DNA of 64,000 bases from Sphingomonas morindae (GCF_023822065.1 NZ_CP084930.1:948501-1012500); one strand, 5' to 3'. Numbered from the stretch's first letter, positions 44,577 to 54,198 are shown. Notes: generated from the sequence alone by a model not told the origin. Made by a program: numbers and translations.

Positions 44577-46405
44577 GCCGGGCGATCGAGGATTATGCGC
44601 TGATCGGCTCGACCCACAGCGCGGCGCTGGTGCATCGCGACGGCACCATCGCCTGGCTGTGCCTGCCACGCTTCGACAGCGAGGCGATCTTCGCCAGCCT
44701 GCTCGGCACCGAGGCGCATGGCGGCTGGACGATGCACGCGCGCGGCGAGGCCGAGCGGACGCGGCGCTATCTGCCCGACACGATGATCCTCGAGACGACC
44801 ATCGCCACCCCCACGGGCACGGCGGTGGTGCTCGATTTCATGCCGCCCCCCGCCAGCGACGAGGTGCATGAGCTGATCCGCATCGTGCGCGGCGTGGAAG
44901 GCGAGGTGGCGCTCGCCACCGAGCTGCGGCTGCGCTTCAACTATGGCCGCGACATTCCCTGGGTGCATCGCAAGGAAGGCGCCACCCTCGCCGTGGCGGG
45001 GCCCGACGCCGTCCGCATCTCCAGCAGCATCGAGCTGGAGAACGAGGATTTCGCCACAAGGGCGGAGTTCACCTGCCACGCCGGCCAGGCGATCGCCTTC
45101 ACGCTGGAATGGTATCCCTCGCATCGCGAGCCGCCGCTCCCGCGCGACGCCTTCGCGCTGCTCGAGCATAGCCGCTGCTTCTGGCAGAACTGGATCGCCG
45201 CCTATTCGGCCGACGGCCCCTATGCCGATATGGTCGAACGCTCGCTGCTGACGCTCAAGGCGATGACCTATAGCCCCACCGGCGGCATCGTCGCGGCCCC
45301 CACCACGTCGCTGCCCGAGGCGCCCGGCGGGGTGCGCAACTGGGATTATCGCTTCTGCTGGCTGCGCGATGCGGTGGCGACCATCTATGCGCTCGGCGCC
45401 TCGGGCTTTCTGGAGGAAGCGGGGGCGTGGCGCTGGTGGCTGATGCGCGCCGTGGCGGGCGCGCCCGACGAATTGCAGATCATGTACGGGTTGCGCGGCG
45501 AACGCCGGCTGACCGAGATCGAGCTGGACCATCTTCCCGGCTTCGCCGACAGCCGCCCGGTGCGGATCGGCAACGCCGCGTCCGAACAGATCCAGCTCGA
45601 TGTCTATGGCGCGGTGCTGGCGGCCTTCGATGCCGCGCGGCGCAGCGGCATTCCCGATATGGACGCGGTGTGGCCGGTGCAATGCGCGATCGCCCATCAT
45701 CTCCTCGCCATCTGGGACCAGCCCGATAGCGGCCTGTGGGAGATGCGCGGGCCCAAGCGCCAGTTCGTCCACTCCAAGATGATGTGCTGGCTCGCCTTCG
45801 ACCGGATGATCGCGAGCGCCGAGGATTTCGGCCTGTCGGGCGATCTCGACACCTGGCGCGCCGCGCGCGACGCCATCCACGCCCAGGTCTGCGCGCAGGG
45901 CTTCGACGCGGAGAGCAACAGCTTCGTCCAATATTACGGCGCCAAGGGCGTCGACGCGGCGCTGCTGCAGATGCCGATCATGGGCTTCCTGCCGCCCGAG
46001 GATCCGCGCGTGCGCGGCACCATCGCCCGGATCGAGCGCGAATTGCTGCACAATGGCGTGGTCTATCGCTACCGCACCGATGACGGGGCGGATGGCCTGC
46101 CGGGCGAGGAAGGCGCCTTTCTCGCATGCAGCTTCTGGCTGGCGGAGGCCTATGCGCTGTGCGGCCGGCTGGACGACGCCAAGGCGCTGTTCGCGCATCT
46201 GTGCGGCTTCGCCAATGATCTGGGCCTGCTGGCCGAGGAATATGACCCGGTGAACCAGCGCCAGCTCGGCAATTTCCCGCAGGCCTTCAGCCATTTCGCG
46301 CTGGTCAACGCGGCCCATACCCTCGCCGGCGCGACCGGCGGCATGGCGCAGAGCCTGGCCGGTCGCCACGGCCGGCGGCTGAAGGAGACCGACGCCGCCG
46401 CCTGA
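44573..46405 (+). CDS. Glycoside hydrolase family 15 (glucoamylase/trehalase-like)
   Basis: A 610-residue cytoplasmic GH15 enzyme. An N-terminal beta-sandwich (YALIGSTHSAALVHRDG onward) is followed by the (alpha/alpha)6 barrel. The substrate-site motif is VRNWDYRFCWLRDA (about 258-271), with TSLPEAPGG just before, and the second catalytic Glu region is GLLAEEYDPVNQRQLGNFPQ (about 560). GH15 releases glucose from alpha-glucans or splits trehalose. The start GTG 44573 overlaps the zwf stop (GTGA). No signal peptide, so it acts on internal sugar. Confidence 0.92.
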   Translation: MSRAIEDYALIGSTHSAALVHRDGTIAWLCLPRFDSEAIFASLLGTEAHGGWTMHARGEAERTRRYLPDTMILETTIATPTGTAVVLDFMPPPASDEVHELIRIVRGVEGEVALATELRLRFNYGRDIPWVHRKEGATLAVAGPDAVRISSSIELENEDFATRAEFTCHAGQAIAFTLEWYPSHREPPLPRDAFALLEHSRCFWQNWIAAYSADGPYADMVERSLLTLKAMTYSPTGGIVAAPTTSLPEAPGGVRNWDYRFCWLRDAVATIYALGASGFLEEAGAWRWWLMRAVAGAPDELQIMYGLRGERRLTEIELDHLPGFADSRPVRIGNAASEQIQLDVYGAVLAAFDAARRSGIPDMDAVWPVQCAIAHHLLAIWDQPDSGLWEMRGPKRQFVHSKMMCWLAFDRMIASAEDFGLSGDLDTWRAARDAIHAQVCAQGFDAESNSFVQYYGAKGVDAALLQMPIMGFLPPEDPRVRGTIARIERELLHNGVVYRYRTDDGADGLPGEEGAFLACSFWLAEAYALCGRLDDAKALFAHLCGFANDLGLLAEEYDPVNQRQLGNFPQAFSHFALVNAAHTLAGATGGMAQSLAGRHGRRLKETDAAA

Positions 46406-46652
46406 GCGCGGCGCCGCGCGGGGTCGCGAGGGCGGAAACGGCCGCTCGCCGCTTTGCGGGGGAACACGGTGTTCTGGGGGGAGAGCCGAACGGCTCGCTT
46501 CGGCAAGACAGGTATTTCCCAAGATTAGTCCTCGAGCATGAGGAAGCGGGACTTGTCGCGCTGAACTTATCCCTCTTTCGGCAAGTCACAGTGTCCGCCT
46601 GGGCGTCGGCGACTGGGGCGGCGGCGGCCCGTGCGCTCTATGCGTTTCCGCC
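46406..46652. other. Intergenic region with palindromes
   Basis: About 250 bases separate the convergent GH15 and transporter genes, with slightly lower GC and no credible gene. It holds a perfect odd palindrome GAACAC-G-GTGTTC (46462-46474), a hairpin GAGCC-GAAC-GGCTC (46483-46496) and CCTC..GAGG at about 46523. These may be terminators or sites for a regulator; no known operator is recognised. Confidence 0.4.
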
Positions 46653-47885
46653 CTAGAGCCGGCGCGCCGAGGCGCAGGCGGCGAGGCCGATTGCGCCCAG
46701 CGTCAGCATAAGCCCCGGTTGGCCGAGCCGGGGCAGCACCGCCACCGACACCAGCGTGACCAGCACCATCGCCAGCGCGTTGGCGACATTGTTAGCGGCG
46801 ACATCGCGCGCGCGGGCGGCGGCGGCGCCAGCGGTTTGCAGCGTGGCGTAGAGCGGCACGATATAGACCCCGCCCGCCACCGCCAGCAGCAGCAGCAGCC
46901 CCGCCACCAGCGCGCCGCCCGGCGTCGCCACGAAGCTCAAGGCGTCGAGCGGCGCGGCGGCGGGCGGATGGCGCGTGGCGAGGCCGAGCCCGGCGGTGAG
47001 CAGCGCCAGCGCGAGCGCCGCCGGCGCCGCCGCGCGGGTGCGCACCGCCCCGCCCATCCAGCGGCTGACGCCGAGCGCGCCGAGCGCCACGCCGATCGAG
47101 AAGAGCGCGAAGAACAAGATCGCGACGCCCGGGCGTCCGCCGAGCCGCGCCGCCAGGGGGGGAAATTGCTGCGTGAGCGCGGCGCCCAGCGCGAAGAACC
47201 AGCTGATGCCGAGCACCGCGTGGCGCAGCCGCGGCGTCGCCAGCGCGTGGCGCAGGATGCGCGCCGTGCCGCGCGCCAGGTTGCGATCGGGCGGCGGCGC
47301 GGCCCCGGGCGGCGGCGCGGGCGGGATGCGCCGCGCCGCCATCAGCCCGACGAGCGCGGTCGCCAGCAGCAGCGCCAGCGCCGCCTCGCGGTGCACCAGT
47401 CCGCCCAGCATCTGGCCGGCCAGGATCGCGAGGAAGGTGCCCGCCTCGACCAGCGCGGTGCCGCCGACCAGCTCGTCCGGCCGCAGATGCTGGGGCAGCA
47501 GCGCGTATTTGACCGGGCCGAACAGCGAGGAATGGGCGCCGAAGCCGAACAGGGTGAGGCAGAGCAGCGGCAGCGAGGCGCGGTACAGCGCCAGCCCGGC
47601 GAGCCCGACCAGCGCCAGCTCCGCCGCCTTCACCCAGCGCGCGATCCGCGCCTTGTCGTAGCGATCCGCCGTCTCGCCCGACAGGCTGGAGAAGAGCAGA
47701 AAGGGCAGGATGAACAGCCCGCCCGCCAGGCTGGCGACCAGCGCGGCGGCGGCGGGCCGGTCGCGCAGCACGCCATAGGTGACGAGGAACAGCATCGCCG
47801 AGCGGAAGAGATTGTCGTTGAAGGCGCCCAGCAACTGGGTGACGAAGAGCGGGCCGAAGCGGCGCCGGGCGAGCAGCGCGATCAT
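46653..47885 (-). CDS. MFS transporter, LplT-like
   Basis: A 410-residue 12-helix major-facilitator protein with FVTQLLGAFNDNLFRSA at the start and SLFGPVKYALLPQHLRPDELVGG in the middle; both are signatures of the LplT lysophospholipid flippase group. LplT brings lysophospholipids to the inner face for re-acylation. The partner acyltransferase/acyl-ACP synthetase (Aas) is not beside it, so the substrate is only suggested. ATG 47885 overlaps the stop of the ClC gene (ATGA), marking a two-gene transcript. Confidence 0.85.
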   Translation of the reverse strand: MIALLARRRFGPLFVTQLLGAFNDNLFRSAMLFLVTYGVLRDRPAAAALVASLAGGLFILPFLLFSSLSGETADRYDKARIARWVKAAELALVGLAGLALYRASLPLLCLTLFGFGAHSSLFGPVKYALLPQHLRPDELVGGTALVEAGTFLAILAGQMLGGLVHREAALALLLATALVGLMAARRIPPAPPPGAAPPPDRNLARGTARILRHALATPRLRHAVLGISWFFALGAALTQQFPPLAARLGGRPGVAILFFALFSIGVALGALGVSRWMGGAVRTRAAAPAALALALLTAGLGLATRHPPAAAPLDALSFVATPGGALVAGLLLLLAVAGGVYIVPLYATLQTAGAAAARARDVAANNVANALAMVLVTLVSVAVLPRLGQPGLMLTLGAIGLAACASARRL

Positions 47886-49633
47886 CCGCCGCGCTCCTCG
47901 CCGAACAATTCGCGCTGGGCGCGCTCCAGCTCGTCGGCATAGCGTTTGCGGACATGCGCCTCGGTGATCAGCCCGAGCACGCCGCCATCGGACGTGACGA
48001 CGGCCAGCTCGTCCACGCCCAGGCGATCGAACACCGCCATGCAGTCGGTGATGGTGCGATCGGCGGTGACGGTTTCGTCCGGCCGCCGCGCCAGGCTCTG
48101 GATCGGCGCGGCGGGATCGAGCCCGTCGGCATAGGCGGCGGCGGTGGTGACGATGCCGCGATACATGCCGTCGCCATCGGACAGAACCATGCGGCTGGTG
48201 GCGCCGAGCGGCACCTGCCGGCGGAATTCGGCGATGCTGGTGGCGGCCGGCACCGCCGCCGGCGCCTTGCGCATCATCCGCCCGGCGGTAAGCTGCCGCA
48301 CCCAGCCGATATCGCGCGCCGAGCGGACCACCTCGCCGCGCAGATGCAGGCGCCAGGTCGAGAAGCTGTAGCCGAACAGCTCGCGCACCAGCGCGCTGGC
48401 GACGAGCGACGCCGTCAGCACCACGCCGGTGAGCGCGAAATCCCGCGTCGCCTCGAGCACCAGAAAGGCCATGGTGAGCGGACCGCCGACAATCGTGACG
48501 GCCAGCGCGGCCATGCCGACCAGCGCCGCATCCTGCGTCCAGAGATGCTGGCCGGGCAGCCAGAGATTGACGCAGGCGGCATAGACGCGGCCGATCAGCA
48601 CGCCGAGGAAGAGCGAGGCGAAGAACAGGCCGCCGCGAAAGCCGAAACCGAGCGAGATGGTGGAGGCGGCGAGCTTGGCGAGCAAGGTGGTGACGAGAAA
48701 GGCGAGGCCGACATCGCCCGCGATGGTGAGCCCGAGCGCGCCATGGCCGGCGCTGAGCGCCTGGGGCGAGGCCCAGGCGATCGGCATCAGCAGCGCGCCG
48801 CCCAGCGCCGGGCGCAGCGCCACGGGCAGCTTCAGCCGGCGCACGCCGGCCTCCACCAGCCCGACCGCGCGCATCAAGGCGATGCCGATCACGGCGCAGA
48901 CCAGCGCCACCCCCATGAAGGCGACATAATCGAGATTGCGGGTCACCCCCGCGACATCGGCGGTGAGCAGATAGGGCTCCGCGCCGAGCGCCTTGGCCAT
49001 GCCGACCCCGGCGATGCAGGCGGCGGCGACCGGCGCCACCGCGGCGGGCGTATAGGCGCCGATCACGATCTCGAAGGCATAGAAGGCGCCCGTCAGCGGC
49101 GCGCCGAAGGCGGCGCCGATCGCCGCGCCGGTGCCCGCCCCCACCAGCACGCGCAGATCGGCGCGGCGCAGCGCCAGCCAGCGTCCGGCGAGCGAGGCGA
49201 GGCCGCCGCCGATCTGCGCATAGGCCGCCTCCAGCCCCACTGACGCGCCGCAGCCATTGGAGACGAAGGTCTGCCCCGTCACGCTCAGCGTGTCGCGCAG
49301 CGGGATGGCGCCGCCATGCAGCGCGTTCGCCTCCACCACGTCGATCGCGGTGCGGCGGCGGCCGAGCGCGATGCGGATCAGGCCGAGCAGCGCGCCGCCG
49401 GCGGGCAGCGCCAGCAGGCTGAGCGGCGGCACATGGCCCATCTCGCTCAGCCGCGCATGGCCGGGCAGATGATAGAGGGCGCGCTGCACATCATGGGCGG
49501 CGAAGCCGAGCAGGATGGCGAGCGCGCCCGCGCCCGCGCCGGTGCAGGCGGCAAAGGCGATGAACACCGCCTCGCTTCGCCGCAGCTGGCCGCGCAGCGC
49601 GACAAGGTGGCGCAGCATGGTGTGCCCGGTCAC
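47882..49633 (-). CDS. ClC-type chloride channel/antiporter with CBS domains
   Basis: A 583-residue membrane protein. The ClC core has about 16 helices. The selectivity region reads SNGCGASVGLEAAYAQ instead of GSGIP and GREGP, but keeps the gating Glu (GLEA). GFGFRGGLFFASLFLGVLIG is the second filter region. Two CBS motifs follow at the C-terminus (about 460-575), for example ITDCMAVFDRLGVDELAVV. ClC proteins move Cl- against H+ or passively. GTG 49633 has AAGGGAG at good distance; ATG 49618 is possible. The LplT-like gene overlaps its end. Confidence 0.88.
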   Translation of the reverse strand: MTGHTMLRHLVALRGQLRRSEAVFIAFAACTGAGAGALAILLGFAAHDVQRALYHLPGHARLSEMGHVPPLSLLALPAGGALLGLIRIALGRRRTAIDVVEANALHGGAIPLRDTLSVTGQTFVSNGCGASVGLEAAYAQIGGGLASLAGRWLALRRADLRVLVGAGTGAAIGAAFGAPLTGAFYAFEIVIGAYTPAAVAPVAAACIAGVGMAKALGAEPYLLTADVAGVTRNLDYVAFMGVALVCAVIGIALMRAVGLVEAGVRRLKLPVALRPALGGALLMPIAWASPQALSAGHGALGLTIAGDVGLAFLVTTLLAKLAASTISLGFGFRGGLFFASLFLGVLIGRVYAACVNLWLPGQHLWTQDAALVGMAALAVTIVGGPLTMAFLVLEATRDFALTGVVLTASLVASALVRELFGYSFSTWRLHLRGEVVRSARDIGWVRQLTAGRMMRKAPAAVPAATSIAEFRRQVPLGATSRMVLSDGDGMYRGIVTTAAAYADGLDPAAPIQSLARRPDETVTADRTITDCMAVFDRLGVDELAVVTSDGGVLGLITEAHVRKRYADELERAQRELFGEERGG

Positions 49634-49667
49634 GCCGCTCCCTTCCGCTCCGCGCCTGCGCGCCCTC

Positions 49668-49943
49668 CTAGGCGCTTTCGCGCGCCTCGGCCAGCAGCGC
49701 CGCAAGCCTCGGATCGCGCGCGACAAACAGATCGAGCAGGCCAAGCGCGGCAAGCGCCGGCACGGCGGCGCGCATGGCCGCCTCGCGCGCGGCGCGCGTC
49801 TCTGGCGGGCCATCCGCCTCCAGCCAGGCGCGCGCATTGGCGAGAAAGGCGGCGACGGTGCCCTTGCGCAGCAGGCGTCCGTCGCGCTCGATATGGTCCG
49901 CGCCGTCGGCGAGAATGTCTTCGGGTCGCACGCTTTCGGTCAT
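49668..49943 (-). CDS. Conserved small hypothetical protein
   Basis: A 91-residue cytoplasmic protein opening MTESVRPEDILADGADHIE, with RDGRLLRKGTVAAFLANARAW as most conserved-looking part and an Ala/Leu-rich helix at the end. I know no named domain for it. GAGGAGATGCGACC precedes ATG 49943, and the ClC gene follows 34 nt after its stop, so the two are likely co-transcribed. The longer upstream frame is not supported. Confidence 0.6.
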   Translation of the reverse strand: MTESVRPEDILADGADHIERDGRLLRKGTVAAFLANARAWLEADGPPETRAAREAAMRAAVPALAALGLLDLFVARDPRLAALLAEARESA

Positions 49944-50038
49944 GGTCGCATCTCCTCTTTCCCTCCTTGTAGCGGCGGCGCGGCGCCGCTCTCCCGGATC
50001 ATGCGCCAAACGGCGGCCCACCCGCCGCGAGGTCAGGG

Positions 50039-50629
50039 TCAGGCCCGGCGGATGAGGAAGATGGCGTGAGCCGCGAGGAGGTTGGCGGCGGTGGCGCCGG
50101 TCCGGCGCTCGCCGCTCAGAAACCATTCGCGCTCGCGCACGATCGCGCGGTCGCGGAGGAAGGCGCGGAAATCGTCGATGGTGAGGTGATGGATGTTGGG
50201 CGTGTCGTACCAGGCCTCGGGCAGGCTACGCGTCACCGGCATGCGGCCGCCGAACAGCAGCGACAGGCGCACCCGCCAATGCGCGAAATTGGGGAAGGAG
50301 ACAAAGACGTGCCGGCCGATGCGGAGCAGCTGCTCGAGCACCCGCTCGGGCGCGCGGCTGGTCTGCAACGTCTGGCTCAGAATGGCATAGTCGAAGCCGG
50401 CGTCGGGATAGCCGGCGAGATCAATATCGGCGTCGCCCTGCACCACCGACAGGCCGCGCGCCATCGCCGCCGCGACATTGCCGGCATCGATCTCGATGCC
50501 GCGCGCATCCACCTGCCGCGCGTCGCGCAGCGCCGCCATCAGCGCGCCATCGCCGCAGCCGATATCGAGCACGCGCGCGCCCGGCTCGACATGATCGGCG
50601 ATGATCGCGAGATCGGGCCGCAGGCTCAC
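50039..50629 (-). CDS. metW: Methionine biosynthesis protein MetW
   Basis: A 196-residue class I SAM-methyltransferase-fold protein with [12 protein letters not shown] at 20-31, [12 protein letters not shown] at about 83-94 and [13 protein letters not shown], all typical of MetW. MetW works together with MetX in homoserine acylation in Proteobacteria. The start is GTG 50629, overlapping the metX stop (GTGA); this pairing supports both calls. It is the last gene of the methionine cluster. Confidence 0.93.
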   Translation of the reverse strand: MSLRPDLAIIADHVEPGARVLDIGCGDGALMAALRDARQVDARGIEIDAGNVAAAMARGLSVVQGDADIDLAGYPDAGFDYAILSQTLQTSRAPERVLEQLLRIGRHVFVSFPNFAHWRVRLSLLFGGRMPVTRSLPEAWYDTPNIHHLTIDDFRAFLRDRAIVREREWFLSGERRTGATAANLLAAHAIFLIRRA

Positions 50630-51753
50630 AGCCCGCCCGCGCGCAGAAACCCGTCCACGAGCCGATTCAGCTCGGGCACGTCGAGCAGAAAGGCATCATG
50701 GCCGAAGGGCGAACGCAACTCGACAAAGCTGGCGGCGGCGCCGGCGGCGTTGAGCGCCTGCACGATCGCGCGCGATTCGCTGGTCGGGTACAACCAGTCG
50801 GTATCGAAGGAGACGAGGCAGAAGCGCGTGGACGAGCGGCGGAAGGCATTGGCCAGCCAGCCGCCATGCTCCTCGGCCAGATCGAAATAATCCATGGCGC
50901 GGGTGATGTAGAGGTAGGAATTGGCGTCGAACCGGTCGACAAAGCTGATGCCCTGGTGGCGCAGATAGCTCTCCACCTGGAAATCCGCGTCGAAGCCGAA
51001 GCCCTTGGTATCGCGCGCCTGGAGCCGCCGGCCGAATTTGGCGGTGAGCCCCGCCTCGGACAGATAGGTGATGTGCGCCGCCATGCGCGCCACCGCCAGC
51101 CCGGCGGCGGGCGGATCGGCGCTGGCATAATAGTCGCCGCCGCGCCATTTGGGATCGGCCATGATCGCCTGGCGCCCGACTTCGTGAAAGGCGATATTCT
51201 GCGCCGAATGACGCGCCGCCGAGGCGATCACCACCGCCGCGCGCACGCGATCGGGATAGGTGGCGGCCCATTCCAGCACCTGCATCCCGCCCATCGACCC
51301 GCCGACCACCGCCGCGATCGTGCCGATGCCGAGATGATCCGCCAGCCGCGCCTGGGCGCGGACCATGTCGCGGATGGTGATGACGGGAAAGCGCATCGCG
51401 AAGGGCGCGCCATCGGGCGCCGCCTCGCCCGGCCCCGAACTGCCCATGCACGAGCCCAGCACATTGGCGCAGACGATGAAGTGCCGCGCGGGATCGATCG
51501 GCCGCCCTTCCCCGACCAGCCGGCTCCACCAGCCGGGCTTGCCGGTGCGCGGATGGACGCTGGCGACATGCTGATCCCCCGTCAGCGCGTGGCAGATCCA
51601 CACCACATTGTCGCGCGCGGGGGCGAGGCGGCCATAGGTTTCGTAGGCGATCGTCACCGGGGCGAGCTGCTGCCCGCCATCCAGCGCCAGCGGCGCCGCC
51701 AGCGTGACGCGGCGCTGCGGGCCGAAGCGGCGATCCTCGGCGGCGCTCGCCAC
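50626..51753 (-). CDS. metX: Homoserine O-acyltransferase MetX
   Basis: A 375-residue alpha/beta hydrolase that acylates homoserine. The nucleophile Ser is in [13 protein letters not shown]. Asp and His are in [12 protein letters not shown] and [33 protein letters not shown] and [13 protein letters not shown] are family motifs. Since metZ (a succinylhomoserine enzyme) is in the same cluster, succinyl-CoA may be the donor, but this is not certain from sequence. The start is unclear: GTG 51753 just after the LysR stop fits family length, while GTG 51804 lies inside the LysR gene. Confidence 0.9.
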   Translation of the reverse strand: MASAAEDRRFGPQRRVTLAAPLALDGGQQLAPVTIAYETYGRLAPARDNVVWICHALTGDQHVASVHPRTGKPGWWSRLVGEGRPIDPARHFIVCANVLGSCMGSSGPGEAAPDGAPFAMRFPVITIRDMVRAQARLADHLGIGTIAAVVGGSMGGMQVLEWAATYPDRVRAAVVIASAARHSAQNIAFHEVGRQAIMADPKWRGGDYYASADPPAAGLAVARMAAHITYLSEAGLTAKFGRRLQARDTKGFGFDADFQVESYLRHQGISFVDRFDANSYLYITRAMDYFDLAEEHGGWLANAFRRSSTRFCLVSFDTDWLYPTSESRAIVQALNAAGAAASFVELRSPFGHDAFLLDVPELNRLVDGFLRAGGL

Positions 51754-51755
51754 GA

Positions 51756-52538
51756 TCAGCCGGCCAGCGCCGCCACCAGGGCGCGCACCTTCTTCTGCCG
51801 CCACTGCGGCAGCGGCGCGACCAGCCAGTAATGCGGGCCGGGCTCGCGCGCGAACACGGCGACGCGGCCCGCCGCGACATCGCCCGCCGCGAGCAGCGCG
51901 GGCACCAGCGCGCGCCCGAAGCCGGCGGCGGCCGCTTCCAGCGCCAGCCCGGCATCCGCCACGCTCAGCAGCGGCTCGCTCGCCTGGGGCGGCGCGCCGG
52001 GCCAGCCGATCGCCGCCTCGCCGCCGCCTTCCACGCCGACCAGCGCGAAGCCGCCCTCGAGCAGGGCGACGCCTTCATGCTCGCCCTTATCCTCGGCGAA
52101 GCGGATGGCGAGATCGAGATTGGCCTCGGTGAAATCGAGCCCATCGTCGGAGGAGAGCAGCACGAAGCGCAGCTCCGGATCGGTGCGCGCATAGTCGGCC
52201 AGGCGCGGCGCCAGCCAGCGCCCGGTCATGTCGCGCGGGGCGGCGATGGTGAGCGTCTTGGACGATTGGCCGGCCTGCATCGCGCGCACCGCCTCCTCGA
52301 ACTGGAGAAAGCCCCGGCGCAGCGCCTCCAGCCCGGCCTCGCCCTCCTGGGTCAGCTCCAGCCCGCGCGTGGTGCGGCGGAACAGCACCACGCCCAGCGT
52401 ATCCTCCAGCGCGCGGATCTGCTGGCCCACGGCGGCCGGCGTCACCGCCAGCTCATCGGCCGCGCGCGTGAAGCTGAGATGGCGCGCGGCCGCATCCAGC
52501 ACGCGCAGCCCGTTGAGCGGGAGATGCGTCCGCTTCAT
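51756..52538 (-). CDS. LysR-family regulator (GcvA-like) inside the met cluster
   Basis: A 260-residue LTTR with the N-terminal winged helix ([51 protein letters not shown]) and a shortened substrate-binding domain. GcvA types share the [11 protein letters not shown] helix. The ATG overlaps the apaG stop (ATGA) and its stop sits 2 nt before the probable metX start. It is therefore co-translated with methionine genes and not divergent, as LTTRs usually are. A role in sulfur control is possible; its usual control genes are not here. Confidence 0.9.
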   Translation of the reverse strand: MKRTHLPLNGLRVLDAAARHLSFTRAADELAVTPAAVGQQIRALEDTLGVVLFRRTTRGLELTQEGEAGLEALRRGFLQFEEAVRAMQAGQSSKTLTIAAPRDMTGRWLAPRLADYARTDPELRFVLLSSDDGLDFTEANLDLAIRFAEDKGEHEGVALLEGGFALVGVEGGGEAAIGWPGAPPQASEPLLSVADAGLALEAAAAGFGRALVPALLAAGDVAAGRVAVFAREPGPHYWLVAPLPQWRQKKVRALVAALAG

Positions 52539-52933
52539 CGCGCGGTGACGGGCACGTGCAGCAGGAAGCGGGGAATGGCGACATCGAAGCTGGCGCCGAG
52601 CTCGTCGACCATGCCGTAGCTGCCCTCCATCGTGCCGCTCGCCGTATCCAGCGGACAGCCCGAGACATAATCGAAACTGTCGCCGGGGCCGATCAGCGGC
52701 TGATCGCCCACCACGCCGCCGCCGCGCACCTGCTGCACCTGGCCGCGGCCATCGGTGATGATCCAATGACGGGTGAGCAGCTGGACGCCGCGCCGGCTCT
52801 GATTCTCGATCCGGATATGATAGGCCCAGAACCAGCGATCATGCGCCGGCTCGGACTGTTCGGCCTGATAGCTGACCGACACGCGCACGATGATGCCGCG
52901 CGTTTCCGCCTCATAGGGGAAGAGCGCCTTCAC
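52535..52933 (-). CDS. apaG: ApaG (Co2+/Mg2+ efflux-associated protein)
   Basis: A 132-residue protein with the ApaG fold of fibronectin type. IIVRVSVSYQAEQSEPAHDR at about 14-33, YHIRIENQSRRGVQLLTRHW in the middle and the conserved GVVGDQPLIGPGDSFDYVSG and GTMEGSY are all present. ApaG is associated with Co2+/Mg2+ homeostasis in enterobacteria by genetics; the biochemical role is not known. GTG 52933 overlaps the metZ stop (GTGA). The metZ-apaG pairing is frequent in Alphaproteobacteria. Confidence 0.93.
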   Translation of the reverse strand: MKALFPYEAETRGIIVRVSVSYQAEQSEPAHDRWFWAYHIRIENQSRRGVQLLTRHWIITDGRGQVQQVRGGGVVGDQPLIGPGDSFDYVSGCPLDTASGTMEGSYGMVDELGASFDVAIPRFLLHVPVTAR

Positions 52934-54138
52934 AGCCCCACCGCCCGCAGCGCGGCATCGAAATCCTCGAGCAGATCATCCGCATCCTCGAGCCCGATCG
53001 ACAGGCGCAGCATGCCCTCGGTGATCCCCATATCGTGGCGCACCTCCTCGCTCAGCCCGCTGTGCGTGGTCGAGGCCGGATGCGTCATCAGGCTGCGCGA
53101 ATCGCCGAGATTGTTGGAGATGTCCACCAGCCTCAAGGCATCGAGCAGGCCATGGGCCTGGGCGCGCCCGCCATCGAGCATGAGCGCGATCACCGTGCCG
53201 CCGGCCGACATCTGGCGCATCGCCAGCGCGTGCTGGGGATGCGAGGCGAGGCCGGGATAGAGGAGACGGGGAACGCGGCGCTCCAGAAAGGCGGCGACGC
53301 GCAGCGCCGTCTCGCTCTGGCGGCGGATGCGCAGATCGAGCGTCTCCAGCCCCTTCAGCACCACCCAGGCGTTGAAGGCGGACAAGGTGGGGCCGGTGTT
53401 GCGGGTGAAGGGCAGCAGCGTATCGGTGATGAAGCGTTCGCTGCCGCACACCGCGCCGGCCAGCACGCGCCCCTGGCCGTCCATCATCTTGGTGGCGGAA
53501 TAGGCGACGACATCGGCGCCGAACTCCAGCGGGCGCTGCAGCGCCGGGCTGGCGAAGGCATTGTCGACCACGGTGGTGATGCCATGATCGCGGGCGATCG
53601 CGCAGATCGCTGCGATATCGGCCACGTCGAGCGTCGGGTTGGTCGGCGTCTCGAAGAAGAAGACCTTGGTCTCGGGCCGGATCGCCGCCGCCCAGGCCTC
53701 GGTGTCGCGGCTGTCGACCACGGTGGTGGCGATGCCGAACTTGGGAAGCAGCGTATCGGTGAGCCAGCGGCACGAGCCGAACGCCGCCTTGGCGCCGACC
53801 AGATGATCCCCCGCCTGCAACTGGCAGAGCAGGGCCGCCGTCATCGCCGCCATGCCGCTCGCCATCGTCCGCGCCGCCTCGGCGCCCTCGAGCAGCGCGA
53901 TCCGCTGCTCGAGCATCTCCGTGGTCGGGTTCTGGAGGCGGGAATAGGTCATGCCCGGCTGGTCGCCGGCGAAACGGGCGGCGGCATCGGCCGCGCAATC
54001 ATAGGCGTAGCCGGAGGTGAGGAAGATCGCCTCCGACGTCTCGCCATATTCGCTGCGCGCGGTGCCGCCGCGCACCGCGCGCGTGGCGGGGCGCCAATTC
54101 TGGGTGATCGAGCGATCTTGTCCGGCCTTGCGCTTCAT
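52930..54138 (-). CDS. metZ: O-succinylhomoserine sulfhydrylase
   Basis: A 402-residue PLP enzyme of the Cys/Met metabolism family that makes homocysteine directly from acyl-homoserine and sulfide. The PLP Lys is in YSATKMMDGQGR (about 208). SGYAYDCAADAAARF, MTYSRLQNPTTEMLEQRIA and MASGMAAM near 100 match MetZ. It heads the five-gene group metZ-apaG-lysR-metX-metW. The 60 nt to leuB show no recognisable SAM riboswitch, although a TTGACG -35-like element is present. Confidence 0.94.
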   Translation of the reverse strand: MKRKAGQDRSITQNWRPATRAVRGGTARSEYGETSEAIFLTSGYAYDCAADAAARFAGDQPGMTYSRLQNPTTEMLEQRIALLEGAEAARTMASGMAAMTAALLCQLQAGDHLVGAKAAFGSCRWLTDTLLPKFGIATTVVDSRDTEAWAAAIRPETKVFFFETPTNPTLDVADIAAICAIARDHGITTVVDNAFASPALQRPLEFGADVVAYSATKMMDGQGRVLAGAVCGSERFITDTLLPFTRNTGPTLSAFNAWVVLKGLETLDLRIRRQSETALRVAAFLERRVPRLLYPGLASHPQHALAMRQMSAGGTVIALMLDGGRAQAHGLLDALRLVDISNNLGDSRSLMTHPASTTHSGLSEEVRHDMGITEGMLRLSIGLEDADDLLEDFDAALRAVGL

Positions 54139-54198
54139 GCCCGCCGCTTTGCGCCCCCTCTCCCGTCCGCGTCAATCGCCGGCTTTGCCGTAAGCCCC

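Noticed and set aside
54139-54198. Possible SAM riboswitch before metZ
   Set aside because: The 60-nt gap lacks the conserved pseudoknot bases of SAM-II or related classes, though it contains two AAAGC stretches.
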